In this document: positions 30,913 to 42,935 of the stretch, one piece after another | How positions within the stretch are numbered: position 1 is the stretch's first letter | Layout of the letters: each line of letters starts with the position of its first letter | Origin: Stenogyne calaminthoides | Lineage: Eukaryota; Streptophyta; Magnoliopsida; Lamiales; Lamiaceae | Length of the DNA stretch: 64,000 nucleotides | Direction: 5' to 3' | Assembly: GCA_037126765.1 (NCBI GenBank) | Contig: JBBCBC010000001.1 | Coordinates: 27,636,804 to 27,700,803 of the forward strand | Translations under genes and position numbers: made by a program | The notes under the pieces: model-generated | What the model was told of the DNA's origin: nothing | Seen by the model: the letters and a program-made list of their open reading frames with translations, nothing else | Databases searched by the model: none

Positions 30913-31584
30913 ATGGCTCCCAAACTGAGACAAATTGCAGAGACTGCTCACTCCTCCTCTCACGCCTCACCAGAACCTGAAGATCCGATCTTTAGAAATT
31001 TTGCCGATGAGGTTATCGAGGAGCGATGCGTCGATTTTCGGATAACCACGGATCCCGAGTCCCTTGAAATACTTAAATTGCTGAAGGAGTGTGGTTTGAA
31101 AACATATTGTTCGGCGAGTGCAGATTCGATTTTATTGGATGGAGCCCTCGAATTCCTATACAATCTGAGAGACCACGAAGGTGTACTGTATTCGGAGGTC
31201 TAGGGAGAACATTTGGAGATTACAGACGAAGACTTGTTCAGGATTTTCAGACTTCCATCTCCAGCAGACGACATCATGCCCGATGAGTATTTAGTTTCTG
31301 AGGAGAGTGGGGTGATTAAGCATCTTCTACGGCCCGCGGATGCTCATCACTCAAAGGGCTTCAAGAAACCTTTGTTTTAAGAGAAAATATCAACTCTTGT
31401 TCGATATTGTCCAAAAGGTCATAGTAGGCATCACATACAGTTTGGATGCGGTCACACAGGAGAAAGCCCGGATTATGACTGCAATCATCCATAATGCAAA
31501 AATCAACTGGCTAGGGTTTCTGAAGAGGAGACTGCTAGAAGAATCAGACAAGTTCGTGGTGGAAGAAGGGAGAGTCGTTCTCTC
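30913..31584 (+). pseudogene. Element B third ORF, N-terminal part
   Basis: It starts MAPKLRQIAETAHSSSHASP and runs 96 codons to an amber at 31201 (CAG-type), continuing in frame to a one-base insertion near 31375, after which LLFDIVQKVIVGITYSLDA and RIMTAIIHNAKINWLGFLKR are read in the shifted frame. C interrupts after 31584 (CTCTC). A counterpart in A has matching helical blocks. A second, unshifted copy of the last 250 bp lies at 40965-41213. No signal peptide or membrane segment is visible. Confidence 0.6.
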
Positions 31585-33306
31585 TGTTGGGGTTATACTG
31601 GAAAGTATGCTTTTACTTTGTATAACCAAACTGAATTTCTGTCTTATTTACTGAAATAAATTATTTATCACTGATGCTTTAAATATCATTGAATGTTACA
31701 TATATTTACTGCATAATTGTTCAATAAACAGTACGTGTTACATTGTAGTTAATTTAGTGATACCAGATCACAGAAGATTAAATTAACAGTCCCTTGTAAC
31801 TAAAAGTACGATGTTCACGACCTAGATGGAAATGAGCAATCCATCGTGAAAGGTTGAAGTGTAAGGCTCAGATTGGCTTATCTTGACCAAGAGATTACAC
31901 TAGTGCATGACTGATGCACTGAACAGGATCTACAGGAGGATAAATTCTTCAGCACTGAACCAGGAAGAATTAGACCTCAGTGGTTCGTTATTTCTTAATC
32001 TTCGTCCCTTAAATAGGATCGTGTGTGGTTAGTAATTATTGATTTGACTTATGACGGGTAGAGAATCAATGAGATTCAATACTTTATATCTTGGGAAATA
32101 TTACTGATCACATGCGATTGCTAAGATTTAATACGAAGAATCGTGTGCGAGTACGCTCGTTTGATTTGCCCCCTTGGGAGGTTCATAAGATTTATCATAC
32201 CAAATCTTGCAAGTGGAATTTGTTTCCGGTATGGATAATAATGTTGAACCGTTCCTTGACCAAGGACAAAAGATATTAATTAAAGGAAAGCTATTTCAGT
32301 GGCTTGAATTAATTAATGGGCTAGACAATCTTAAACACGGGAAATAATAATCGGGAGCCATGTTAACAGTAATATGGGTTAAGATGGATAGTGCAATATT
32401 AATTATGTAGTGGGATTAATTAATGTTTATGGGCTTGAATAATATTGTGGCTCAATATTAGATATTCAAAGTCCATTAGAAGGTTCAATCTTAATTCTTC
32501 TAAAGGCCCCTCAAGTAGCCCAAAGATAAAGTCCAATAACTGAAAAAAGTGTTTAAAATAAAATAAATTATTGTTGCTAATTTTTCCATAATTTTCGAAA
32601 ATCATTAAAGGAAGAAAGAGAAAAGATTTTCTTGATTTTCTTGGAAAGATTTTATGGAATATGTATTCTTGGAATACAAGATTATCTCATAAATTCAAGA
32701 AAAGTCAAAGATCCTAATTCTTCCCTATTTAATGTGATATTTTCGAAAATCCCTTAATATAGGGAGTTGAGATTTTTGTGGAATATTTTAAATATGGAGA
32801 AAAGAATATATTGGATATATTCAAGATTTCTTGGAGATCAAGAAAAAGATTTTTCCATCTTATTCATGCACAAAATTTTCGACCAACAACCCTCTATAAA
32901 TAGGGGATGAATGTTTCATTCCCAAGTGCAATTCCATGTGTTGGAAAAATTAGAAATCCACAAAGGTGGTGCAACATAATTTTATTTTTCCTTTTGTTAA
33001 ATTGTTCGTGAGTTCCTACCACCGGATTGTTGAACAAGGATAAGGGAATATTTGAGAAGGTTTTTTGGTGTGTTCGTGTGAACGGGATCCATCTTCTCAA
33101 CGGTTGTCACTCCGAGAGGTTAGTTCACATAAACCCGTAGTAATTCCGCATGCGTAGGATTTATGTGAACTGTTTATATGCATGATTGGTTGTTGAATTA
33201 TTATTTGAATTAATATAAAATTAATTCATGCTAGTAATAATTGTTAGAATTAAATTTGTATTTATATATTCATCCCGAATAGATCCGGGCAATTAATTCC
33301 CCAACA
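31585..33306 (+). repeat. Element C LTR1
   Basis: TGTTGGGGTTATACTGG to TTCCCCAACA, 1722 bp, the same length as LTR3. It is followed by a primer site corrupted at both CNG sites (AGCGCATATCGAGCC for the ACTGGTATCAGAGCC found after LTR2). Confidence 0.93.
32895..32902 (+). promoter_or_regulatory. TATA box of C LTR1
   Basis: TATAAATA in CCCTCTATAAATAGGGG; repeated at 40178-40185 (LTR2) and 42524-42531 (LTR3). Confidence 0.6.
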
Positions 33307-34814
33307 AGCGCATATCGAGCCTCGGTTTAGACTCTGAATTTTAAATTGTAATTTAATTCGTTTTCATTAAATTTGAAATTGGATAGTAGAATTGCTAGAT
33401 CTTTTTTGCAGGTATCCAATGGTCATGGTATTTGATGAATGTTTATTTTTATGCATGCATATAAATTGTGGTTTTTTTTAATTCGATTCTTTCGAATTCA
33501 TTTTGCCTCGTGAGAAAATCCACGAGTAGATTAGGATTTGTTTGATTCGTTCAATGTAATAGACTAGTCTAGATCTAGGTTTATTTATTTTTTGTAAATA
33601 AATTGTAACCGGATCGGAAATGGAGGCGGAGGCGAAGAATTAAAAAACGGGATCTGGAACTGGGTGCAAGTGGTGTGCGTCGCGTGAAACGTGCCATGGG
33701 AGGCACGCGTGCGTCGCTTGACGCGTGCAGTGCACACCTGGTGGGGCGAGGCGGGCAGCCTTGAATCGATCAGTCTTGAGCAACCGTCTTGGCGGGCGCG
33801 GAATTAAAAAAGGGCGAGGGCGATCATGTAGCTGATCCGCGCACGAAAGACGGGCGAGGCGATCGAACCTGAAGGGATCGGGCATGGGTGGGGCGCTACC
33901 GCCGAGATCTGTCGGCGATCTCTGCAACCACCGTTAGGCAACGTCTTGGCGCTTAAGGCGAGAAGCATGCAGGCGCCGATCGACACGCGGCCAGTGCAAG
34001 ATGTGCACTTCGACCCGTGGGCTGGTCGATGACGTGGCTTGACGAGGCATTTTTTAAAACGGTCAAGTGGGAGCTTTTCGAGATGAGCGATGAAGGCTAT
34101 GAAGACAATTTCTCGAGATCAAGACATGACAAAAATTAACCGTGACAATTGGATATATGTGCCCAATGTGTTTAATTTTTTGTTTTGATATTTTGCATTA
34201 TTTTGTGCTTATTTAAATTGTGTTTAAATATGCGATGCATGAGAATATGTTTTGAAAAATATCACCTTCAAAAATTACTAAGTATGTTTAATCAATTAAT
34301 TGACAATTTTATTCCGGATAATAAAATTGAATTAATTTTGACCTCCATGATTTATTTATTTGTGGATTCTTTTGGAGAAATTCCCCCCACGGGACGGCCA
34401 AAAGATAGATTTCACATGAATAAATTCCGAATGGATGATTGTGGGTTATTATTAGTGGCGACGATGACCCTCCCCACGAGGCTCGTTCAAAGCGAAGTAA
34501 TAATTCTGTATTTAATCATGGTTATTACTTAGGTATAAAATTGATATGCATATACTTCCCCGAAGTCCCTGTCAATTTTATATTGGTCAAGTGGGAGCCA
34601 ACTATTAATCTGGATATTAAAGGTTTGAAACTGTTTTGTTTGCAACCTGCTTGAATGTGTTTAAATAATGACCCACCCCAATTGGCTTATTTAAACTGTT
34701 TTGAGATGTTGGCTGATGCATGTTCATATTTTTTTGAGATTTTAATATGAAACATGTGATCGAATCTTGTGATATATTTGTGCTTATACAAATTGTTATT
34801 TATTTCAGTTCATC
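33307..34814 (+). other. Element C leader with GC-rich island
   Basis: This is non-coding sequence between primer site and gag. About 33615-34060 is strikingly GC-rich (GCGTCGC, GGCGAGGCGGGC) inside otherwise AT-rich DNA; the rest is AT-rich. D has a GC-rich island at the same place (46290-46735) with little sequence match. It probably forms strong RNA structure; I see no gene in it. Confidence 0.6.
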
Positions 34815-35567
34815 ATGTCACAACCTTTTAATCCATTGTTCAATATACTTAAAGACAATTTGCTTACTGGTGAAAACTTCGTTGATTGGAATCGTAAACT
34901 TACTATTGTCCTCACTGCACAAAGCCATAATTAGGTTCTCACTACACCTAAACCAGAAAAGCCAAATGATGAGTCAACTAAAGCGGTTAAGAAAGAGTAT
35001 GCTGACTGGGAGCGTTCCAACTAAATGGCAAAGTGTTCCATCTTGACTTCAATGTAAGATGTGTTGCAACACTAGCACCAAAACGTTGAGACCGCTGCAG
35101 ACATCATGACTAGTCTTAAAGCAATGTTTCAATATCAAAACTGTGTGGCTCGTCAGATCACCATGAGGGACTTGCTCTCTATGAAAATGGTGAAGGGAAC
35201 GCCGGTAAGGGAGCACGTTCTCCAGATGATGGCTCACCTTAACAAGCTTGAGGTTCTTAGCGTTGAATACGATATCGAGACCCAAATCGATTTCGTGCTC
35301 CATTCTCTGCCGAAAAGTTTTGAACAGTTAAGGCTGAACTACCAAATAAACAATCAGAAGTTCTCGATGCCTGACTTGTTGCAAGCTTTAGTCTCGACAG
35401 AGGCGATACTGGGGCAAAAGAGCCAAGCCTTGGTGGCAAATGGGCCTTCTTCTTCTTCTAGGCCAAAGGGTGGTAAGAGAAAGAAGAAGGACAAAGGCCA
35501 CAAAAAAAGTGAACTCAAGTGTCGCCAATGGAAAAGAAATGGTGAAGGGAGGTGGAGGAGTGAGTAA
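34815..35567 (+). pseudogene. Element C gag
   Basis: The frame starts MSQPFNPLFNILKDN and GENFVDWNRKLTIVL; stops at 34932, 35022, 35054 and near 35072 all fit CAG, CAA or TGG codons changed by C to T. From 35106 the frame is open: CVARQITMRDLLSMKMVKGT, VREHVLQMMAHLNKLEVL and LPKSFEQLRLNYQ, ending in a basic Lys-rich stretch. This is the usual capsid layout. A frameshift before 35560 moves reading to the knuckle. Confidence 0.8.
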
Positions 35568-35860
35568 ACCAGCTAAGGGGAAGTGCTTCAACTGCGGTGA
35601 AAAGAGACATTGGAGGTCAGCCTGTTCCAAACCCAAAAGGAATGGAAAGAAAGGTAATTCTCACGCACTAGCTGTTGAAACTTGTTTAGCGGCGTATGCC
35701 TCCCATTTATGGGTGGTGGATACGGGATCCACTGATCATGTTTGTTTCACTTTACAGGGGTTCAAGCGGACCCGGCACAGATCCTCATCACACTGGGCGA
35801 TGCTACGAGAGTGGCAGCTAAAGCAGTGGGAGAAGTGCACCTGTCTTTTGAAGACAGAGT
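35560..35860 (+). pseudogene. Element C zinc knuckle and protease start
   Basis: GKCFNCGEKRHWRSAC is the nucleocapsid knuckle with all four zinc ligands (Cys-X2-Cys-X4-His-X4-Cys). LWVVDTGSTDHVC holds the protease Asp-Thr-Gly at 35719-35727. The frame changes near 35745 into the next segment. The sequence matches the D region 48025-48190. Confidence 0.8.
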
Positions 35861-36632
35861 TTTAATTTTAAGAGATGTTCTTTACGTTCCTAGTTTTAGT
35901 AAGAATTTAATTTCGGTTTCTGAACTCTACCTTGATGGATATTCGGTTACTTTTGATAAAGTTGTTACCATTTCTCTTTATGATAAATTTATCTGTCATG
36001 GAACGTTGTTGAATAATCTCTATACAATTAACTGTGCACACCACTCACGAAATGCATCCTATAACACATCAACTGTTTTCGATAAAAGAAAACGTTCATC
36101 AGACGTGAACGAGACACTTCTATGGCATCTTAGATTGGGACATATTAATCCAAAAAGGATCCAAAGGTTGGTAGAAGATGGTTCATTGGAGTCTCTCCGG
36201 GTTGAACCAATCCCAACTTGCGAATCATGCTTGGAGGGTAAAATGACCAAGAGGGCATTCGGAGCCAAGGGGAATAGAGCCAAAGAAGTGTTAGAAATTG
36301 TTCACACAGACGTATGTGGTCCAATGTCAATCAAAGCGAGAGGAGGTTATGAGTATTTCGTCACCTTCATTGATGATTACTCAAGGTACGGCTACATTTT
36401 CCTTATGAAGCATAAATCTGAGACCTTTGACAAATTCGAAGAATTTAAGGCTCAAGCAGAGAATCATAGGGAAAAACGTATCAAGTCTCTACGATCTGAT
36501 CGTGGAGGCGAGTACCTCAGCGATGAGTTTTTGAACTACTTGTCAGATGAAGGGATTGTATCCCAGCTAACTGCACCCTGAACCCCTCAACAAAACGGGG
36601 TTGCAGAGCGAAGAAACATAACTCTTTTAGAA
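35742..36632 (+). pseudogene. Element C pol: protease end, pre-integrase, integrase core
   Basis: 280 codons are open: VPSFSKNLISVSELYLDGY closes the protease region; LLWHLRLGHINPKRIQRL and CESCLEGKMTKR form the pre-integrase zinc module; VHTDVCGPM, FIDDYSRYGYIFLMKHKSE and LRSDRGGEYLSDEF are the integrase core. A TGA at 36579-36581 replaces Gly (D reads GGA in the CCCGGAACC context), then GVAERRNITLLEM carries the catalytic Glu. Otherwise intact. Confidence 0.85.
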
Positions 36633-37121
36633 ATGGTTAGATCAATGATGAGTTATGCGGATCTACCCAAGTCGTTCTGGGGTCATGCCTTGGAAACAAC
36701 GGCTTATATTCTGAACTTGGTGTCATCCAAATCGGTTCCCAAAACTCCCAAAGAATTGTGGACCGGGCGCAAGTCCAGTTTGAGACACATGAGAGTTTGG
36801 GGGTGTCCGGCCTACGTGTTGGACAAGAAAGCCGAAAAATTGGATCCTCGATCAGAATTAAGGTTGTTTATAGGATACCCCGAGGGAACAAAAGGGTGTA
36901 TGTTCTATGGTCCCGAGGATCAAAAGGTGGTAATAAGCACCCACTTTAGATTTTTGGAAGAAGACTATATGAACGAAAGAAAGCCCAGAAGTGAGATTAC
37001 CTTAAATGAGCTTAGAGGGATAACCTCAGTGCCAACTGTACAAGATGACATACCAAATGACACACTTACACAATCGGAACCTCGACGTAGTGGGAGAGTT
37101 GTGAGATAACCCGAGAGATTC
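36633..37121 (+). pseudogene. Element C pol: integrase C-terminal part and linker
   Basis: MVRSMMSYADLPKSFWGHAL, RVWGCPAYVLDKK and FIGYPEGTKGCMFYGPED are the conserved C-terminal integrase segments, followed by a linker ending SEPRRSGRVVR. An ochre at 37107-37109 interrupts the lead to RT. Confidence 0.8.
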
Positions 37122-37841
37122 ATGGGGATAGGAGAGTCCTCGGACTTAGTCCCCGGTCAAGATGAATCAGACCCATGGACTTATGACGAGACAATCCAAG
37201 ACAAGGATGCAGTTTCTTGGCAAACAGCAATGGAAGCCGAAATGGGTTCTATGGATCATAACAGAGTGTGGGAGCTAGTCGAACCACTCAATGGGGTTAA
37301 ACCCATTGGCTGGAAGTGGGTATACAAGAGGAAAAGAGGACCGGACTGGAAGGTGGAAACCTTTAAGGCAAGGCTTGTGGCGAAAGGTTATACTCAGAAA
37401 GAAGGGATAGACTATGAGGAATCTTTTTCACCTGTAGCAATGCTCAAGTCCATCCGAATTCTCTTGTTGATTGCTGCGCATCTCGACTTTGAAATCTGGC
37501 AAATGGATGTCAAGACGGCTTTCCTTAACTGAAGTCTTGAAGAGGAAATCTATATGCAACAACCCCAAGGCTTCATTGAAAAAGGCCAAGAACACCTAGT
37601 TTGTAAGCTCAAGAAGTCCATTTATGGAGTCAAACAAGCATCCAGAGCTTGGAACCAATGTTTTGATCAAGTAATAAAGTCTTATGGGTTTGATCAAAAT
37701 GAATACGAAAGTTGTGTGTACAAGAAGCGTGTCGGAACTGCATTGGTATTCTTAGTACTATACGTAGATGACATGCTGCTCATCGGTGATGATGTAAAGG
37801 TGCTGTCAGACGTAAGGGCATGGCTTTCAAAATAGTTTGAT
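37122..37841 (+). pseudogene. Element C pol: reverse transcriptase
   Basis: PIGWKWVYKRKRGPDWKVET, RLVAKGYTQKEGIDYEESFS, WQMDVKTAFLN, YGVKQASRAWNQ and the catalytic Tyr-Val-Asp-Asp at 37761-37772. A TGA at 37530-37532 replaces the Gly of the NGS box (AACTGAAGT where D has AAAGGAAGT), and a TAG ends the segment near 37833. Matches D 49772-50353 closely. Confidence 0.88.
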
Positions 37842-38756
37842 ATGAAGGACTTAGGGGAAGCCGGGCACATCCTTGGGATCAAGATCACTCGAGATCGCAA
37901 GAAAATGATGATAGGCTTATCGCAAGCTTCATATATAGACACTGTCTTGAAGCGATTCAGCATGCATGATTCCAAGAAAGGCTTCGTACCTTTCAGGCAT
38001 GGAATCCATCTATCCAAGGAAATGTGCCCTAAGACACAAAAAGAGATAGATGACATGAAAGGCATTCTTTATGCTTCGGCTGTTTGAAGCCTTATGTATG
38101 CAAAGCTGTGCACGAGACCGAATATCTGCTTTGCCGTAGGCATGGTGGCGAGATATCAAAGTAATCCGGGAAAAGAGTATTGGACGGCAGTTAAGAACAT
38201 TCTGAAGTATCTGAAAAGAACTCGGGATAGAATGTTAGTTTATCAGTCAGACAATCTAATCCCCATCGGTTACACGGACTCGGATTTCCAATCAAACTTA
38301 GATTCCAGAAAATCTACCTCCGGTAGTGTGTTTTACATGGGGGGGAGGAGCCATGACATGGAGAAGCGTTAAGCAGAAATGCATCGCCGATTCTACCATG
38401 GAAGCCGAATCGTAGTCGCTAACTGCGGGCAAAAAAAAGCGGTTTGGCTCAAGAACTTCCTAGTGGACTTAGATGTAGTTCGAATTTGCCCGGCCACAAT
38501 CACTATTTCTTGTGATAATCTTGGGAGCGATTGCAAATTCAAAGGGAACCAATAGCCCACAAGGCCAAGAAACACATTGAAAGGAAATACCATCTTATCG
38601 AGAAATCGTTAAGAGAGGAGATATAAGGTGGCAAAGATCGCGTCAGAAGACAACCTAGCAGATCCATTCACAAAGGGTCTGCCTCATAATACATTCGAGA
38701 GACATGTGGAAGGAATGGGTGTCAAGATCGTTGCCAATCTGCTTTGAGTATAAGTG
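37842..38756 (+). pseudogene. Element C pol: RT C-terminus and RNase H
   Basis: GEAGHILGIKITRDRKKMM, then YAKLCTRPNICFAVGMVARY and GYTDSDFQSNLDSRKSTSGS carry the RNase H region; later frames read STMEAES and KIASEDNLADPFTKGLP near the end. A TGA at 38085 and frame changes after 38372 disrupt it. The reading ends about 38745, shortly before the PPT. Confidence 0.75.
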
Positions 38757-38850
38757 GGAGATATTATTAGGTTCGTGTAGGTGACATTAGATGTCACGTA
38801 TTAGGAACTACACGAGATGTGTTGTAGTATACTTAAAAGCGGACTTTGAG

Positions 38851-38864
38851 TATAAGTGGGAGAT
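38851..38864 (+). other. Polypurine tract of element C
   Basis: TATAAGTGGGAGAT abuts LTR2. The same tract precedes the D 3' LTR; it differs from the AAAAAGGGGGAAAT type of A, B and F. Confidence 0.75.
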
Positions 38865-40589
38865 TTTTGGGATTATCTTTGGAAAGTATGCTTTTACTTT
38901 GTATAACCAAACCGAATTTACATCTTATTCTTGAAATAAATTATTTATCACTAATGCTTTAAATATCATTGAATGTTACATATATTTCTTTGCATAATTA
39001 TTCAATAAATAAGACGTGTTACATTGTAGTTAATTTAGTGATACGGATCACGAAAGATTAAATTAATCCCCCTTGTAACTAAAAAAGTCGTTGTTCACGA
39101 CCTAGATGGAAATGAGCAATCCATCGTGAAAGGTTGAAGTGTAAGGCTCGAGATTGGCTTGTCTTGACCAAGAGATTACACTAGTGCATAAGCGATGCCT
39201 TTGAACAGGACCTCTGAGGAGGATAAATTCTTGACCTTGAACCGGGAAGAATTAGACCTCGGTGGTTCGTTATTTCTTAATCTTAAATCCCCTTAAATAG
39301 GATCATGTGTGGTTAGTAATTATTGCTTTGACTTATGACGGGTAGAGAATCAATGAGATTCAATACTTTATATCTTGGGCAATATTACGGTCACATCGCG
39401 ATTACTAAGATTTATCTGAAGGATGGGTGTCTAGCACGCTCGTTTGATTTGCCCCCTTGGGAGGTTCATAAGATTTATCATACCAAATCTTGCAAGTGGA
39501 ATTTGTTTCCGGTATGGATAATAATATTGAATCGTTCCTTGACCAAGGACAAAAGATATTAATTAAAGGAAAGCTATTTCAGTGGCTTGAATTAATTAAT
39601 GGGCTGGATAATCTTAAACACGGGAAATAATAATCGGGAACCATATTAACAGTAATATGGGTTAAGATGGATAGTGCAATATTAATTATGTAGTGGGATT
39701 AATTAATGTTTATGGGCTTGAATAATATTGTGGCTCAATATTAGATATTCAAAGTCCATTAGAAGGTTCAATATTAATTCTTCTAAAGGCCCCTCAAGTA
39801 GCCCAAAGATAAAGTCCAATAACTGAAAAAGGTGTTTAAAATAAAATAAATTATTGTTGCTAATTTTTCCATAATTTTCGAAAATCATTGAAGGAAGAAA
39901 GAGAAAAGATTTTCTTGATTTTCTTGGAAAAATTTTATGGAATATGTATTCTTGGAATACAAGATTATCCCATAAATTCAAGAAAAGTCAAAGATCTTAT
40001 TTCTTCTCTATTTAATGTGATATTTTCGAAAATCCCTTAATATAGGGAGTTGGGATTTTTGTGGAATATTTTAAATATGGAGAAAAGAATATATTGGATA
40101 TATTCAAGATTTCTTGGAGATCAAGAAAAAGATTTTCCCATCTTATTCATGCACAAAATTTTTGACCAACACCCCTCTATAAATAGGGGATGAATGTTTC
40201 ATTCCCAAGTGCAATTCCATGTGTTGGAAAAATTAGAAATCCACAAAGGTGGTGCAACATAATTTTATTTTTCCTTTTGTTAAATTGTTCGTGAGTTCCT
40301 ACCACCGGATTGTTGAACAAGGATAAGGGAATACTTGAGAAGGTTTTTTGGTGTGTTCGTGTGAACGGGATCCATCTTCTCAACGGTTGTCACTCCGAGA
40401 GGTTAGTTCACGTAAACCCGTAGTAATTTCGCATGCGTAGGATTTATGTGAACTGTTTATATGCCTTATTGGTTGTTGAATTATTATTTGAATTAATATA
40501 GGATTAATTCATGCTAGTAATAATTGTTAGAATTAAATTTGTATTTAAATATTCATCCCGAATAGATCAGGGCAATTAATTCCCCAACA
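38865..40589 (+). repeat. Element C LTR2
   Basis: It starts TTTTGGGATTATC (canonical TGTTGGG) and ends CCCCAACA, 1725 bp. Against LTR1 and LTR3, nearly all differences in 38865-39300 sit at CTG or CAG sites. Confidence 0.9.
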
Positions 40590-40968
40590 ACTGGTATCAG
40601 AGCCTCGGTTTTGGGCTCTGAATTTTAAATTGTAATTTAATTCGTTTTCATTAAATTTGAAATTGGATAGTAGAATTGCTAGATCTTTTTTGCAGGTATC
40701 CAATTGTTATGGTATTTGATGAATGTTTATTTTTATTCATGCATTTAAATTGTGGCTTTTTTAATTCGACTCGTTCGAATTCATTTTGCCTCATGAGAAA
40801 ATCCACGAGTAGATTAGGATTTGTTTGATTCGTTCAATGTAATAGACTAGTCTAGATCTAGGTTTATTTATTTTTTGTAAATAAATTGTAACCGGATCGG
40901 AAACGGAGGCGGAGATGGAGAATTAAAAAGACGGGATCTGGAATCGGGTGCAAGTGGTGTGCGTCGCG
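40590..40968 (+). other. Second copy of C primer site and leader
   Basis: An intact primer site TGGTATCAGAGC lies at 40592-40603, followed by leader matching 33307-33684. It stops at CGCG and jumps into B third-ORF sequence at 40965-40968, a 4-bp microhomology. Confidence 0.88.
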
Positions 40969-41213
40969 GATGCTCATCACTCAAAGGGCTTCAAAAAACC
41001 TATGCTTAAGAGAAAATATCGACTCTTGTTCGATATTGTCCAAAAGGTCATAGTAGGCATCACATACAGTTTGGATGCGGTCACACAGGAGAAAGCCCGG
41101 ATTATGACTGCAATCATCCATAATGCAAAAATCAACTGGCTAGGGTTTCTGAAGAGGAGACTGCTGGAAGAATCAGACAAGTTCGTGGTGGAAGAAGGGA
41201 GAGTCGTTCTCTC
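40965..41213 (+). pseudogene. Duplicated fragment of B third ORF
   Basis: It repeats 31335-31584, including the CTCTC target copy just before LTR3. It lacks the one-base insertion seen at about 31375, so 41283 can be reached in one frame: LLFDIVQKVIVGITYSLDA reads through. The duplicate thus keeps the better version. Confidence 0.88.
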
Positions 41214-42935
41214 CGTTGGGGTTATACTGGAAAGTATGCTTTTACTTTGTATAACCAAACTGAATTTCTGTCTTATTTACTGAAATAAATTATTTATCAC
41301 TGATGCTTTAAATATCATTGAATGTTACATATATTTACTGCATAATTGTTCAATAAACAGTACGTGGTACATTGTAGTTAATTTAGTGATACCAGATCAC
41401 AGAAGATTAAATTAACAGTCCCTTATAACTAAAAGTACGATGTTCACGACCTAGATGGAAATGAGCAATCCATCGTGAAAGGTTGAAGTGTAAGGCTCAG
41501 ATTGGCTTGTCTTGACCAAGAGATTACACTAGTGCATGACTGATGCACTGAAAAGGACCTACAGGAAGATAAATTCTTCAACACTGAACCAGGAAGAATT
41601 AGACCTCAGTGGTTCGTTATTTCTTAATCTTCATCCCTTAAATAGGATCGTGTGTGGTTAGTAATTATTGCTTTGACTTATGACGGGTAGAGAATCAATG
41701 AGATTCAATACTTTATATCTTGGGCAATATTACTGGTCACATGCGATTGCTAAGATTTAATACGAAGAATCGTGTGCGAGTACTCTCGTTTGATTTGCCC
41801 CCTTGGGAGGTTCATAAGATTTATCATACCAAATCTTGCAAGTGGAATTTATTTCCGGTATGGATAATAATGTTGAACCGTTCCTTGACCAAGGACAAAA
41901 GATATTAACTAAAGGAAAGCTATTTCAGTGGCTTGAATTAATTAATGGGCTGGATAATCTTAAACACGGGAAATAATAATCGGGAACCATATTAACAGTA
42001 ATATGGGTTATGATTGATAGTGCAATATTAATTATGTAGTGTGATTAATTAATGTTTATGGGCTTGAATAATATTGTGGCTCAATATTAGATATTCAAAG
42101 TCCATTAGAAGGTTCAATATTAATTCTTCTAAAGGCCCCTCAAGTAGCCCAAAGATAAAGTCCAATAACTGAAAAGGGTGTTTAAAATAAAATAAATTAT
42201 TGTTGCTAATTTTTCCATAATTTTCGAAAATCATTGAAGGAAGAAAGAGAAAATATTTTCTTGATTTTCTTGGAAAGATTTTATGGAATATGTATTCTTG
42301 GAATACAAGATTATCCCATAAATTCAAGAAAAGTCAAAGATCTAATTTATTCCCTATTTAATGTGATATTTTCGAAAATCCCTTAATATAGGGAGTTGGG
42401 ATTTTTGTGGAATATTTTAAATATGGAGAAAAGAATATATTGGATATATTCTAGATTTCTTGGAGATCAAGAAAAAGATTTTCCCATCTTATTCATGCAC
42501 AAAATTTTCGACCAACAACCCTCTATAAATAGGGGATGAATGTTTCATTCCCAAGTGCAATTCCATGTGTTGAAAAAATTAGAAATCCACAAAGGTGGTG
42601 CAACATAATTTTATTTTTCCTTTTGTTAAATTGTTCATGAGTTCCTACCACCGGATTGTTGAACAAGGATAAGGGAATACTTGAGAAGGTTTTTTGGTGT
42701 GTTCGTGTGAACGAGATCCATCTTCTCAACGGTTGTCACTCCGAAAGGTTAGTTCACATAAACCCGTAGTAATTTCGCATGCGTAGGATTTATGTGAACT
42801 GTTTATATGCATGATTAGTTGTTGAATTATTATTTGAATTAATATAGGATTAATTCATGCTAGTAATAATTGTTAGAATTAAATTTGTATTTAAATATTC
42901 ATCCCGAATAGATCCGGGCAATTAATTCCCCAACA
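41214..42935 (+). repeat. Element C LTR3
   Basis: It starts CGTTGGGG (T to C at the first base) and ends CCCCAACA, followed by CTCTC; 1722 bp. Confidence 0.92.

Larger units (their letters stand above)
31585..42935 (+). mobile_element. Element C: Ty1/copia complex with three LTRs
   Basis: CTCTC at 31580-31584 and 42936-42940 flanks the whole unit. Order: LTR1 (31585-33306), full interior with gag-pol (33307-38864), LTR2 (38865-40589), primer site and 379 bp of leader, a duplicated piece of B's third ORF (40965-41213) with a third CTCTC copy, then LTR3 (41214-42935). This is not a simple insertion; it needs tandem duplication and LTR recombination, or an assembly error. There is no third ORF after pol. 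Confidence 0.92.

Noticed and set aside
32420..33100. Minus-strand frames in C LTR1 repeated near 39703-40383 and 42049-42729
   Set aside because: They are LTR sequence read in antisense, repeated with each LTR.
33640..33986. Minus-strand Arg/Pro-rich frames in C leader
   Set aside because: Same GC effect as in D; not shared in sequence.
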